A DNA stretch of 49,829 bases from Saprospiraceae bacterium UBA6168. Its GTDB lineage: Bacteria > Bacteroidota > Bacteroidia > Chitinophagales > Saprospiraceae. The number at the start of each line of letters is the position of its first letter. Positions within the stretch are counted from its first letter, which is position 1. The stretch is taken from assembly GCA_002435785.1 (NCBI GenBank), contig DIUC01000008.1, forward strand, positions 48,804-98,632, in the 5' to 3' direction. Made by a program: the position numbers and the translations under genes. The notes beneath the pieces are model-generated. The model had not been told where the DNA came from and ran no database searches. It worked only from the letters and a program-made list of their open reading frames with translations. Below are positions 36,580 to 45,000 of this stretch, in pieces.

Positions 36580-37977
36580 TCAAAGGTGAATCACCTCTCC
36601 ATAAGCAGCCGCTGCCGCTTCCATGATAGCCTCGCTCATGGTAGGGTGCGGGTGAACGGATTTGATTATTTCTTGGCCAGTGGTTTCAAGCTTACGTGCT
36701 ACCACCACCTCGGCTATCATCTCCGTAACGTTGGCACCAATCATGTGGGCACCAAGGAACTCGCCGTACTTGGCATCGAATATTAACTTCACAAACCCAT
36801 TGGAGGCTCCAGAAGCCTTTGCCTTTCCGGATGCACTAAAGGGGAATTTGCCCACCTTGATTTCGTAGCCTGCATCTTTTGCTGCCTGCTCCGTGTACCC
36901 AACCGATGCGACCTCTGGCCAGCAATAAGTGCAGGAAGGGATATTGTTGTAATCCAGTGGCTGTGGGTGGTGGCCAGCAATCTTTTCGACGCAGATGATG
37001 CCCTCCGCACTGGCCACGTGCGCCAATGCAGCACCCGGAACGATGTCGCCAATGGCATACACGCCAGCTACGTTGGTGCAGTAAAATTCATCCACTTTGA
37101 CCAGTCCACGGTCAGTTTGTATGCCGAGGGCCTCCAAACCAATGTTTTCGAGGTTGGCGGCAACGCCCGCTGCCGATAGCACCACATCGCACTCAATGAC
37201 GGATTCTTCGCCTGACTTTCGGTCTTTGGTCTTTACCTTACAGGTAGCCCCCGACGTATCCACGGAATCCACCGAAGTATTGGCCAACACTTTTATGCCC
37301 GCTTTCTTGAAGATTTTGGCCAATTCTTTTGAAACATCGGCATCCTCCCGAGGAACGAGGCCCTGCTCCAAAAACTCAACTACTGTCACTTCCGTGCCAA
37401 TGGTATTGTAGAAATAGGCAAACTCGACTCCAATGGCACCAGCACCCACCACCACCATCCGCTTTGGTTGTGTTTCAAGGGTCATCGCCTTACGGTAGTC
37501 AATGACCTTCTTGCCATCTATTGGCAAGTTGGGCAGCGCTTTTGCCCTCGCACCAGTAGCCAATATGATGTGGTTGGCCGTGTATTCGGATTTCTTGCCA
37601 TCTGCTGCCGTCACCTCCACTTTCTTGCCGGGGAGCAATTTGCCTGTACCGTCAACAACCGTGATTTTGTTTTTGCGAAACAGGAACTGGATGCCCTTGC
37701 TCATGCCGTCCGCAACGCCACGGCTCCGCTTTACCATGTTATCAAAATCAGCACTGGCTTTTTCTACCACAATGCCATAGTCTGCGGAGTGCTTGATGTA
37801 CTCGAACACCTGTGCGCTTTTGAGCAGGGCCTTTGTGGGTATGCAACCCCAGTTGAGGCAGATGCCGCCCAAAGATTCACGCTCCACTACGGCCACATTC
37901 ATGCCCAACTGGGCAGCACGAATGGCAGCTACATAGCCTCCTGGGCCACTGCCAATTACAATTAGGTCAAAATTCAT
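36580..37977 (-). CDS. Dihydrolipoyl dehydrogenase
   Basis: A 465-residue flavoprotein; the ATG at 37977 gives the standard N-terminus MNFDLIVIGSGPGGY, and a TTG 30 bp upstream is not needed. The FAD site GSGPGGY is followed by the redox disulfide Cys40/Cys45 (GGICLNWGC), NAD-binding GAGAIGVEFA and the dimer-interface HPHPTMSEA with the catalytic His. It is the E3 component of pyruvate/2-oxoglutarate dehydrogenase complexes. It is a single gene with its own promoter region. Confidence 0.95.
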   Translation of the reverse strand: MNFDLIVIGSGPGGYVAAIRAAQLGMNVAVVERESLGGICLNWGCIPTKALLKSAQVFEYIKHSADYGIVVEKASADFDNMVKRSRGVADGMSKGIQFLFRKNKITVVDGTGKLLPGKKVEVTAADGKKSEYTANHIILATGARAKALPNLPIDGKKVIDYRKAMTLETQPKRMVVVGAGAIGVEFAYFYNTIGTEVTVVEFLEQGLVPREDADVSKELAKIFKKAGIKVLANTSVDSVDTSGATCKVKTKDRKSGEESVIECDVVLSAAGVAANLENIGLEALGIQTDRGLVKVDEFYCTNVAGVYAIGDIVPGAALAHVASAEGIICVEKIAGHHPQPLDYNNIPSCTYCWPEVASVGYTEQAAKDAGYEIKVGKFPFSASGKAKASGASNGFVKLIFDAKYGEFLGAHMIGANVTEMIAEVVVARKLETTGQEIIKSVHPHPTMSEAIMEAAAAAYGEVIHL

Positions 37978-38126
37978 TGATGATTTGTTTTTGAGTTTGA
38001 ACTCCAACCTGAAAATCAGGCCGAAAGGTGGCTACCCGGCTGGGCCTCCAAAAAAAAGTGGTGCAAAGATAGCGCTTGGGGCAGAAAAGCAGTTGCTTGT
38101 GGAAAAGGTAATTTGGTATTCAGCCC

Positions 38127-38161
38127 AAAAAAAAGTCCTGCTACAACATTGTGTAGCAGGA
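38127..38161 (-). terminator. Intrinsic terminator on the minus strand upstream of lpdA
   Basis: A stem of CCTGCTACA / TGTAGCAGG, extended by one A-T pair, is followed on the minus strand by ACTTTTTTTT. It stands 460 bp past the only upstream minus-strand gene (porP/sprF), so it may end a long 3' UTR or a separate small RNA. Confidence 0.75.
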
Positions 38162-38621
38162 GCCTATCTAACTTACTGATACTATAGACAAAAGGATTTA
38201 AAAACTTTTGATAAAGGTATGAACGAATACGAAAATGTACAATACCTAAAAGCTTAATGGTCATAACAATTTACGGAACGGTAGCATTTCACGAGGAAAC
38301 GTAAATTGTTGCTACGTTGCGTTACCGCCCCTCTGGTACGGCAACAGAGCCAAATATGTTTCAGGGAAGAAGAAACCCAGCTTTAATGTTTCTCATAGAA
38401 AAGGAGGATAAAGATAGGCCATTATCAACATCCTTGAAAAAAAGGCAGGCTTAAATTATCCACGTTGGCTTGTTGGTCTTTTTCAACGAAATTATGTAAA
38501 TAACTGAAAATCAATGCCTTAAAACAATCTCATCCACTCATTCAATACTTTTGTTATGGAAAAAGCATTGATTGTCAATGACGGGCATGTGGAAAACTAT
38601 GTGGAAAAAAAAATTGAAAAC
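38162..38621 (-). other. Structured non-coding interval, possible small RNA
   Basis: No protein-coding gene is supported. A perfect 11-bp inverted repeat (AACAATTTACG 38266-38276 / CGTAAATTGTT 38300-38310) and an imperfect 11-bp one (GTTGCGTTACC / GGTACGGCAAC, ~38316-38345) form consecutive stems. They are followed on the minus strand by the terminator at 38127-38161. TTATCCACG (~38453) and TTATCAACA (~38421), close to DnaA boxes, also occur. No known RNA family consensus was recognised. Confidence 0.35.
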
Positions 38622-39671
38622 TCAAAATTTTGGGCAAAGAATCATGTCATCTTCATACTCCCCGAGGTAGGCAGCAGAGAACTCAATAGTTCCACGACTA
38701 AAACCTGCAGTTCTGCCAAGGTAAACATCGTAACTCGTGCCGATAAGCACGTTGTTGAACTCTATCCCCACCAATGCGACAACGGCATCCACTCGATACT
38801 TGCCATCGTAATCCGTCACTGGCCGGGCGTAACCTCCCAAATGCAAGGAGACAAGCCGATAATCACTCAAGCTGAGGCGGAAATTCCCACCTATATCTAG
38901 TTTCATGTGGTTGTCCTGCCTGTCGAAAATCGCCCTTGGCAAAAAAGTGGTTCCTTTTGACACTGGCACCTGGGCACTGAGCTGCAAAGCGTAACGGGTA
39001 GCAAGCTTGTTGTTTGGCAGGTCGGACTCGTCATTGGTTTGGTGGTAAAAACTGACGGTGGGGTTGTTGAAATGGTGCATTGCCCCACCAACAAAAAATC
39101 GGAATTTGGAAGATTTTGGCGAAAAGGCATAATTCAATCCCACGGAAAAATCGCCAAATGAGTAGTTGTTTTCCGGCAAACGCTCTTGGGTAGGGTCAGA
39201 GTAGCCGGTGGTTCCGTTGAATTGGTCCTCGAAGGTGACATTGCCAAAATTCATGTTCCGCTGCACGATGCCAGCCTGAAACCCCAGTGAAAGAAACTGT
39301 GTGTTCCGAATGTTCAATGCTTTATGGTAAGCGCCAGACACGGAAATTTGGGTGGTGCTAAAGTTCACTGCCCCTGCTTTGTCTTGAAAAAACATGACGC
39401 CGACGGCTGCATGGTCCTGAAGCCTTGACCTTTCCTTGCCCATTCGCCACCGAAGGTCAAGCGCACTGGAGAAGGTCTGGTAGGGTTCCTCCATCGCCCC
39501 ACGCCATTGGTCCCGGTAGATGGACGACACCCGAAATTTGCCCTCAAATGCCCCAGTGAGTGCAGGATTGAGCGTGAGCGGTGAAGCGTAAAATTGGCTG
39601 AACAAACGGTCTTGTGCCTGTACTTCCAGGAAAAGCACAAGAAAAAGGCTGGTAATGAAGATTTTATACAT
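38622..39671 (-). CDS. PorP/SprF family type IX secretion outer-membrane protein
   Basis: A 349-residue beta-barrel protein with a signal peptide (ending LFLEVQA) and the family start QDRLFSQFYASPLTLNPALTGAFEGKFRVSSIYRDQWR. Family members work with the T9SS and gliding machinery, attaching or guiding CHU_C-type (type B) cargo at the surface. This window has one gene encoding such a cargo (46609-48684), but they are not neighbours. It is a single gene. Confidence 0.9.
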   Translation of the reverse strand: MYKIFITSLFLVLFLEVQAQDRLFSQFYASPLTLNPALTGAFEGKFRVSSIYRDQWRGAMEEPYQTFSSALDLRWRMGKERSRLQDHAAVGVMFFQDKAGAVNFSTTQISVSGAYHKALNIRNTQFLSLGFQAGIVQRNMNFGNVTFEDQFNGTTGYSDPTQERLPENNYSFGDFSVGLNYAFSPKSSKFRFFVGGAMHHFNNPTVSFYHQTNDESDLPNNKLATRYALQLSAQVPVSKGTTFLPRAIFDRQDNHMKLDIGGNFRLSLSDYRLVSLHLGGYARPVTDYDGKYRVDAVVALVGIEFNNVLIGTSYDVYLGRTAGFSRGTIEFSAAYLGEYEDDMILCPKF

Positions 39672-39929
39672 GGCAGTAAGGTCGCTGGATTTTTGAATTT
39701 CCCAGCAAAGGTAATGTGATTTTCAAAGAGTATCCGAACGGAGATGTTGGAAGCAATATTATCCGTTGAACGTGATTTAGGCCCCTACCCAAGCTTAGCC
39801 GGATTCTTAGCACGGGAAAACTAATTCGGAGATTCCTTCCTTGCCGTTGCCAAAATGAAAAATGGAGCTCCTTTTCTAATCCCACAAAATTTGCCAGCTT
39901 TGCCCCCACTAAATAAAGAAGCAGATTCA

Positions 39930-40775
39930 ATGGACTTCGCCTTATGCCATCTCAGTGTCGTGCCTTTGCGCAGCAGCCCCTCGGACAAGAGCGAGCAGGT
40001 CAGCCAATTGCTCTTTGGCGAAATCGTTGAGCAACTCGAATGGAAAGGGCGGTCTTGGGTCAAAGTCCGCTGCACTTGGGACAACTGTATCGGTTGGGCA
40101 CAAGCCCGGCAAGTGAAACCGCTAACTGCATCCGAGCACAAGCTGTTCGCTGAAAAATTCGCCTATTGCCTCGACCTTTTCCAGCCACTGATGTCCAACG
40201 ATTTCGCAATGCCCATCCCCATTGGCGCTCGGCTGCCCGATTTCGACGGCATGAAGTTCCGCTTTGATGGAAAATCCTACCACTACGCTGGCCAAGCGGT
40301 TTTCCCAGAAAACATAGAACCAACCCCTGACCGGGTCATCAAAATAGCACGGCGCTACCTTTTGGCCCCCTACCAATGGGGCGGCCGCAGCCCCTTTGGC
40401 ATTGACGCTGGTGGTCTTACGCAAATGGTCTTCAAATTGGTGGGAATCCATCTGCACCGTATGCCGGATGCACAGGTACATCAAGGTGAACTCGTGGACT
40501 TCATTGAGCAGTCAATGCCGGGTGACCTTGCTTTTTTTGAAAACACCTCGAGTGCCATCAACCATACCGGAATACTCCTGCCCGACGGGAAAATCATCCA
40601 CGCCGCCGAGCAGGTGCGCATTGACAGGGTTGACCACTTCGGAATTTTTGACGAAGAAACAAGCCGCTACACCCATCGCCTCCGGGTGGCAAAGCGGGTG
40701 CTGAAAATCAAGCCCATCCCAAAATTGGTTCAGAAAGAAATCCGGCAGGAATTACCGCAGACAGCTTTGTTTTGA
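39930..40775 (+). CDS. NlpC/P60-family protein with SH3-like domain, catalytic Cys replaced by Ala
   Basis: The ATG at 39930 gives 281 residues; an upstream start at 39855 would add 25. Residues 1-66 form a bacterial SH3 domain (VVPLRSSPSDKSEQVSQLLFGE). Residues ~135-265 form the NlpC/P60 fold (YQWGGRSPFGIDAGGLTQMVFKL...PGDLAFFEN...NHTGILL...IIHAAEQVRID). In active enzymes the motif is DCSG; here it is DAGG (Ala160, codon GCT), while His212 is present. The fold is thus probably catalytically dead and may bind peptidoglycan or regulate other hydrolases. No signal peptide is evident at this start. Confidence 0.85.
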   Translation: MDFALCHLSVVPLRSSPSDKSEQVSQLLFGEIVEQLEWKGRSWVKVRCTWDNCIGWAQARQVKPLTASEHKLFAEKFAYCLDLFQPLMSNDFAMPIPIGARLPDFDGMKFRFDGKSYHYAGQAVFPENIEPTPDRVIKIARRYLLAPYQWGGRSPFGIDAGGLTQMVFKLVGIHLHRMPDAQVHQGELVDFIEQSMPGDLAFFENTSSAINHTGILLPDGKIIHAAEQVRIDRVDHFGIFDEETSRYTHRLRVAKRVLKIKPIPKLVQKEIRQELPQTALF

Positions 40776-40878
40776 GGGGTTGAGGGTTAGGATTTGAGAG
40801 GTTGAGGATTTGAGGGATTGAGGGACTGCCTCAACCTCTCAAACCCTCAAACGCTAAATCCCTCATCCCTCATCCCTA
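40776..40878. repeat. Intergenic quasi-palindrome of TGAGGGATT-type words
   Basis: The left arm (40775-40824: GAGGGGTTGAGGG, GATTTGAGAGGTTGAGG, TTGAGGGATTGAGGG) opposes the right arm (40828-40876: CCTCAACCTCTCAAACCCTCAAA, AATCCCTCATCCCTCATCCC). It occupies the entire gap between two convergent genes and could terminate both. Confidence 0.8.
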
Positions 40879-42282
40879 TTATGGGTTCGCCATCACGCCG
40901 AGCTTCCGCTCATTTTTCCAATAGCCCCTCGTAAAGTCGGGAAACTTGACGGGCACGCTGCCCATCTGAATGGACAGCTCTGAGGCTGGCGTGACGACCG
41001 ACCAAGCAGCGGCATCGTACACGTCCATGTCCAATTCAACGCCACGGTTCAGGCAGTCAATCATCCGCCAAAGCATCACGAAGTCCATGCCGCCGTGGCC
41101 ACCATTTTTCTCGGCCAATGGTTCCAACTTCTTCCATAGCGGGTGTGCATAACGCTCTTTGTACTCCTTGTACTGCTCAGGTTTCAAAAAACCGTGGCCT
41201 TGCCCGCTGATGGACATCTGGCTCGGGTAGCCCTTGTGGAACGCCTTTGTCCCTGCCAATGAATTGATGCGGCTGTATGGCCTACCCGTGGTCACGTCAT
41301 GCTGGAGCAGAATGGTACGCCCCCTTGCTGTTTTGATGAGCGTGTTGTTCATGTCGCCATGCTTGAAGCCTTTCCTGTTGAAAAACTCGTTGTCGGGTTC
41401 CACGGTCGAGGCGAACTCGTCGAGACCCGCTTGGACGCTGCTCATGCTCACGAGGTAGTCAAATCGGTCGCCACGGTCAATGCCCATGTATTGAGCCACC
41501 GGGCCGAGGCCATGTGTTGGGTACAAGTTGCCGTCCCTTGCTTCGTTGTGGCGGAGGCGCCACATATTATAATAGTAGGATTTGCTGAAAAGCAGCTCAC
41601 GAAGGTCGTGGATATAGGCGCACTCGGCGTAGGTTAGCGTTCCAAAAACGCCGCTTTCAGCCATGTTGAGCAGCCAAAGCTCCTCGTCGCCGTAGCAGAC
41701 GTTTTCGAGAATCATGCAGTTGCGCTGGGTTTCCTCGGCGGTGTTCACCAACTGCCAGCACTCCTCGAAGGTAAGGGCGCAGGGCACTTCAAGCGCCACG
41801 TGCTTGCCTTGCTGCATGGCAAACACGGCTTGTGGCACGTGGTCTTCCCAGGGCGTGGCGATGGTGACAAGGTCCACGTCATCCCGCTTGCACAGTTCCT
41901 TCCAAGCATCCAATTTTCCACTGTAAACGGCTGGCTTCTGCCCACCGTTTTCTTTCAGCATTTTTAGGCTTTTCTGCGCAAACTCGTCCCGAACATCACA
42001 GATGGCGGTGATTTTGCACTTGTCAGTGCCAACGGCATTGAGCAAGCGGACATGCTCTTCGCCCCGGTTTCCAAGGCCAATGACGGCTACCCGAACCTGC
42101 TTGATGGGCAGCACTCTCAGTCCAAATACCGGCTTACCAAAGGAGGGTAGCGTTTGCGAAGCGGCCTCCACCAAATCCTGTGCGTCGGACTTTGCATAGC
42201 TGCGACCAGCAGGCAATCCGACCAGCGTGGCAAGGGCTGCGGCATTCTTCAAAAAACTACGGCGTTGTTGGTTGTTGTTCAT
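40879..42282 (-). CDS. Gfo/Idh/MocA family protein, GH109-like
   Basis: The ATG at 42282 gives 467 residues with a twin-arginine signal (NNNQQRRSFLKNAAALATL), so the folded protein is exported by Tat; a longer frame to 42336 lacks a signal. A Rossmann motif VAVIGLGNRGEEH binds NAD. The block GNLYPTHGLGPVAQYMGIDRGD is shared with GH109 alpha-N-acetylgalactosaminidases, which use bound NAD for an elimination-based glycosidase reaction. Expected location: periplasm; sugar target uncertain. It is convergent with the NlpC/P60 gene. Confidence 0.85.
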   Translation of the reverse strand: MNNNQQRRSFLKNAAALATLVGLPAGRSYAKSDAQDLVEAASQTLPSFGKPVFGLRVLPIKQVRVAVIGLGNRGEEHVRLLNAVGTDKCKITAICDVRDEFAQKSLKMLKENGGQKPAVYSGKLDAWKELCKRDDVDLVTIATPWEDHVPQAVFAMQQGKHVALEVPCALTFEECWQLVNTAEETQRNCMILENVCYGDEELWLLNMAESGVFGTLTYAECAYIHDLRELLFSKSYYYNMWRLRHNEARDGNLYPTHGLGPVAQYMGIDRGDRFDYLVSMSSVQAGLDEFASTVEPDNEFFNRKGFKHGDMNNTLIKTARGRTILLQHDVTTGRPYSRINSLAGTKAFHKGYPSQMSISGQGHGFLKPEQYKEYKERYAHPLWKKLEPLAEKNGGHGGMDFVMLWRMIDCLNRGVELDMDVYDAAAWSVVTPASELSIQMGSVPVKFPDFTRGYWKNERKLGVMANP

Positions 42283-42347
42283 CTTGCTTTGATTAAAAAA
42301 GCTGTAACATACTTGTTTGCTTCGACAAAAACACAAAAGCTAAATCC

Positions 42348-42821
42348 TCATATCCTGATTATTTTCGTGCGAAGGGTGTCCTTGTTCAGGCTTGAAGTTG
42401 AAATCTCAACATAAGAGGTATCCGTGATTTCCGTCATTTGGCATTTACGGAACATGCCGTTCAAATCGGGCAAGGAAACATTGGTTTCGTTCTTAATCGT
42501 TTCCTTGTATTTCAAGGTGTAGCTGGTGTCATTGTCCCATGTTAAGTCGAACTTGACCCAAAGCTTGAGGATACCACCCGAATCTATCTGGCTGTCGGCA
42601 CTGCGGATAATGAAGAAGTCGCCAAAATTGACTTGGTCTTCGTATTTGAATCGGCCTGTGCGAAAACTTTGGGGGGTGTCCGTTGCAGCCACTTCGTCCG
42701 TTTTGCTTTCAGTTGCCGTTTCGGTGTTTTTGTTGCCGCAGGCGGCAATATTGAACAAAATGGCCACCGCAAAGACAATGCAAGCTGGCATAAACAGTTG
42801 TTTTGATTGGAAATTCTTCAT
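42348..42821 (-). CDS. Hypothetical lipoprotein
   Basis: A 157-residue protein with a lipoprotein signal (LFNIAAC then GNKN), a Thr/Glu-rich linker (NTETATESKTDEVAATDTPQ), then a beta-strand-rich domain containing GDFFIIRSAD and KYKETIKNETN. No family is recognised. It lies 65 bp upstream of the GH109-like gene on the same strand and may be co-transcribed. Confidence 0.7.
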   Translation of the reverse strand: MKNFQSKQLFMPACIVFAVAILFNIAACGNKNTETATESKTDEVAATDTPQSFRTGRFKYEDQVNFGDFFIIRSADSQIDSGGILKLWVKFDLTWDNDTSYTLKYKETIKNETNVSLPDLNGMFRKCQMTEITDTSYVEISTSSLNKDTLRTKIIRI

Positions 42822-42919
42822 TGATAAAAAAGCTATTGATTTGTTTAGGGCGCAAAATTAGCATTTTGTTCCTGTTAGGCTCAAGTTCAATTCGCTAATT
42901 TCATTTATCCATTCCCGCC

Positions 42920-42927
42920 TACCTTTG
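42920..42927 (+). promoter_or_regulatory. Bacteroidota-type -7 box upstream of RlmL-like gene
   Basis: TACCTTTG fits the TAnnTTTG consensus. It ends 4 bp before the ATG at 42932, which would give a leaderless or very short 5' end. The -33 element is not clear. Confidence 0.45.
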
Positions 42928-42931
42928 TGCC

Positions 42932-44125
42932 ATGAACGAACAACCTACCACCTTTGAAATAGTCGCCAAGACCCAATTCGGCCTCGAAGAACTGTTGGCC
43001 GCCGAGCTTCGGGCCATCGGTGCCACCGACATCGAACTGCTGACTCGTGCCGTCAAGTACCGGGGCGACAAGACGATTTTGTACAAAAGCAACCTGCTCT
43101 TGCGCACTGCCCTAAAGGTGCTGGTGCCCTTCGCCTCCTTTTACGCCCACCACGAAAACCAGCTCTACCGCCGGGTGCGGCAGATTGATTGGGAGGACTA
43201 CCTGACCCCAAAGCAGACCTTCGCCATTGACGCCACCACCAACAGCGAGATTTTCCACCACTCCAAGTTCACGGCATTGAAGACCAAGGACGCCATCGTG
43301 GACCAGTTCCGGGACAAGCACGGCATACGTCCCTCCGTGGACACCGACAACCCCGACCTCCGCCTCAACATCCACGTCCACGATAAGCTCGTGACGCTCT
43401 CCCTTGACAGCAGCGGCGGCACACTCGACCGCCGGGGCTACCGCCTCAGCCGCACCGAGGCACCCATGAACGAGGTACTGGCGGCAGGCATACTGCTCCT
43501 GTCAGGTTGGGACAAAGAAAGCGACCTACTCGACCCGATGTGCGGCTCTGGCACTTTCGGCATAGAGGCGGCCATGCTGGCGGCCAATATCGCACCGGGC
43601 AAACGGCGGGTCTTTGGCTTCGAGCGCTGGAAGGATTTTGACGCCACGCTTTGGCAAAGCATCAAGGCCGAGGCAGAAGCAGCGGAGCGCCCCATCGCTG
43701 CCAAGATTTGGAGCAGCGACCTCGACCCGGAGGCCATTGAAATTTCGCAAAAAAACGCCCGGAGAGCTGGCGTGGAGGACATGATTGACTTCCACTTGGG
43801 CGACTTCCTGACCTCGTTCCCCCACTTCACCCGTGGCACTATTCTCCTCAACCCGCCATACGGCGAACGCCTGCAATGGGAGGAGGACATCATTGATTTT
43901 TACAAGGAAATCGGCAACCGCCTGAAGCACCACTACGCCGGGCACACGGCTTGGATTATCAGTGCCAATGCCGAGGCGCTGAAGTTCGTGGGGCTACGGC
44001 CTTCGAGGAAGATAAAGCTGTTCAATGGGGCGCTGGAGTGTCGGTTGCAGAAGTTCGAAATGTTTGCGGGGAAGAAGGAACCCGCTGGCGCCGCTGGTGC
44101 CGCTGGTTCAAGTCTTCAGACTTGA
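42932..44125 (+). CDS. THUMP-domain RNA methyltransferase (RlmL-like)
   Basis: A 397-residue protein: THUMP domain (~1-165), then a Rossmann methyltransferase with DPMCGSGTFGIEAA and the catalytic NPPYGERL motif near residue 307, as in N2-guanine 23S rRNA methylases RlmL/K. Predicted role: 23S rRNA modification. The last ~14 residues (EPAGAAGAAGSSLQT) are encoded by the start of the 3' dispersed repeat, so the native C-terminus probably ended near FEMFAGKK. A -7 box lies directly upstream. Confidence 0.9.
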   Translation: MNEQPTTFEIVAKTQFGLEELLAAELRAIGATDIELLTRAVKYRGDKTILYKSNLLLRTALKVLVPFASFYAHHENQLYRRVRQIDWEDYLTPKQTFAIDATTNSEIFHHSKFTALKTKDAIVDQFRDKHGIRPSVDTDNPDLRLNIHVHDKLVTLSLDSSGGTLDRRGYRLSRTEAPMNEVLAAGILLLSGWDKESDLLDPMCGSGTFGIEAAMLAANIAPGKRRVFGFERWKDFDATLWQSIKAEAEAAERPIAAKIWSSDLDPEAIEISQKNARRAGVEDMIDFHLGDFLTSFPHFTRGTILLNPPYGERLQWEEDIIDFYKEIGNRLKHHYAGHTAWIISANAEALKFVGLRPSRKIKLFNGALECRLQKFEMFAGKKEPAGAAGAAGSSLQT

Positions 44126-44644
44126 ACCGGATATTTGCATGTCTCCGACATGCGACGGTACACGTCGAAGACGTGAAAATATTAGGTTCAAGCCCGTTAA
44201 CGAGCGCAGTGAGCAGGAAAGGTGGCCAGCGGGAACCTTGGTTGCGAAGTAGAAAAAAAACTTTTTTTAAAGCGCAGCGCAGCCATCACTCCATTGGTCG
44301 CAGACATCCACAATACCAAAACGGAACGCAAGGACCTTGGCGCAAAACTCATTGTGTACAAAATACCCTTCATAGTGTTCAATCACGCTTCATAGTGTTC
44401 AAAACACGCGTCGTTGTGTACAAAACACGCGTCGTTGTGTACATCGCAGCGATGTTAACATACAAAACAGAGGACGAGATATACAAAACGGCGGACGAGA
44501 CATACAGTGTGGCGGGCGGGCTACCCATTCTGCCAGGCAATCAGCCCCGCTGGCAGCGGCCGCAACTAAAACCCGTTAACGAGCGCAGCTCGTGACGAGC
44601 AGTGCCGTTTTTTGATGGAAAGACAGGAAAGGAGGCCAGCGGGG
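44081..44644. repeat. Dispersed repeat, copy 1
   Basis: ~564 bp, repeated in the same direction at 48688-49282 with a few substitutions and indels. In order it has three small hairpins (GGTTCAAGTCT arms at 44105-44128; GCATGTC arms at 44137-44153; CACGTC arms at 44161-44175), the word CCCGTTAACGAGCGCAG (44193), an eight-unit 21-bp array (44350-44516), and a second CCCGTTAACGAGCGCAG (44572). It begins inside the 3' end of the RlmL-like gene. No transposase is encoded. Confidence 0.9.
44350..44516. repeat. 21-bp tandem array in repeat copy 1
   Basis: Eight diverged units of ~21 bp (for example CGTTGTGTACAAAACACGCGT) span 167 bp. In one frame the units read as seven-residue repeats such as VVYKTRV. 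The copy 2 array has the same length. Confidence 0.88.
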
Positions 44645-45000
44645 ACGCCATTTAACTTTGCGGACTTTGCGGGAAATATTGAACTTAACCATTAAATACT
44701 TGACAGGCACCAAGAAACCTGAACCAAAAAAAAACAGGCCTACGATGCCAGAAACCTGACTTTTGGACTTGGCCATTTCGCCGCCACACCATAGTCCTAA
44801 AGCAAAATTATCCAAAACACTAATTGTCAGAAACCTGACTAATTCAAAATTATTGTCTTGCAAAATAAATACAATGTTTATACCTTGCCGCTGTTCATCT
44901 GAGATGACATCCTTTTAAATAACCCAAGGTAAGCAGATCGAACCAGCAAATGCTGGCCACTTTTTCGGTACGCCAAGCTTCCCTTAAACTCTTGATTAAA
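44645..45000. other. Intergenic region between repeat copy 1 and the first cargo gene
   Basis: 356 bp without a convincing gene. A minus-strand frame encodes a hydrophobic stretch (IVGLFFFGSGFLVPVKYLMV) but needs a TTG start and runs into the repeat, so it is not called. The word AGAAACCTGAC recurs twice (44751 and 44829) and a small CCAGC/GCTGG hairpin lies near 44943. Confidence 0.4.

Noticed and set aside
38421..38461. TTATCCACG and TTATCAACA as an origin of replication.
   Set aside because: Only two near-matches, far from dnaA and without an unwinding element; reported only as part of the structured interval.
38556..38900. A 114-codon plus-strand frame over the porP/sprF 3' end.
   Set aside because: Most of it is antisense to the PorP/SprF gene and shows no protein family features.
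44350..44516. The tandem array was considered as a CRISPR array.
   Set aside because: The units are only ~21 bp with no unique spacers and no cas genes are present.
43951..44595. A 214-codon frame joining the RlmL-like gene to the repeat.
   Set aside because: Its first part is an out-of-frame shadow of the methyltransferase gene and the rest is repeat DNA.
44576..44863. A minus-strand 95-codon hydrophobic frame.
   Set aside because: It needs a TTG start, its last third reads the dispersed repeat, and no family pattern was seen.
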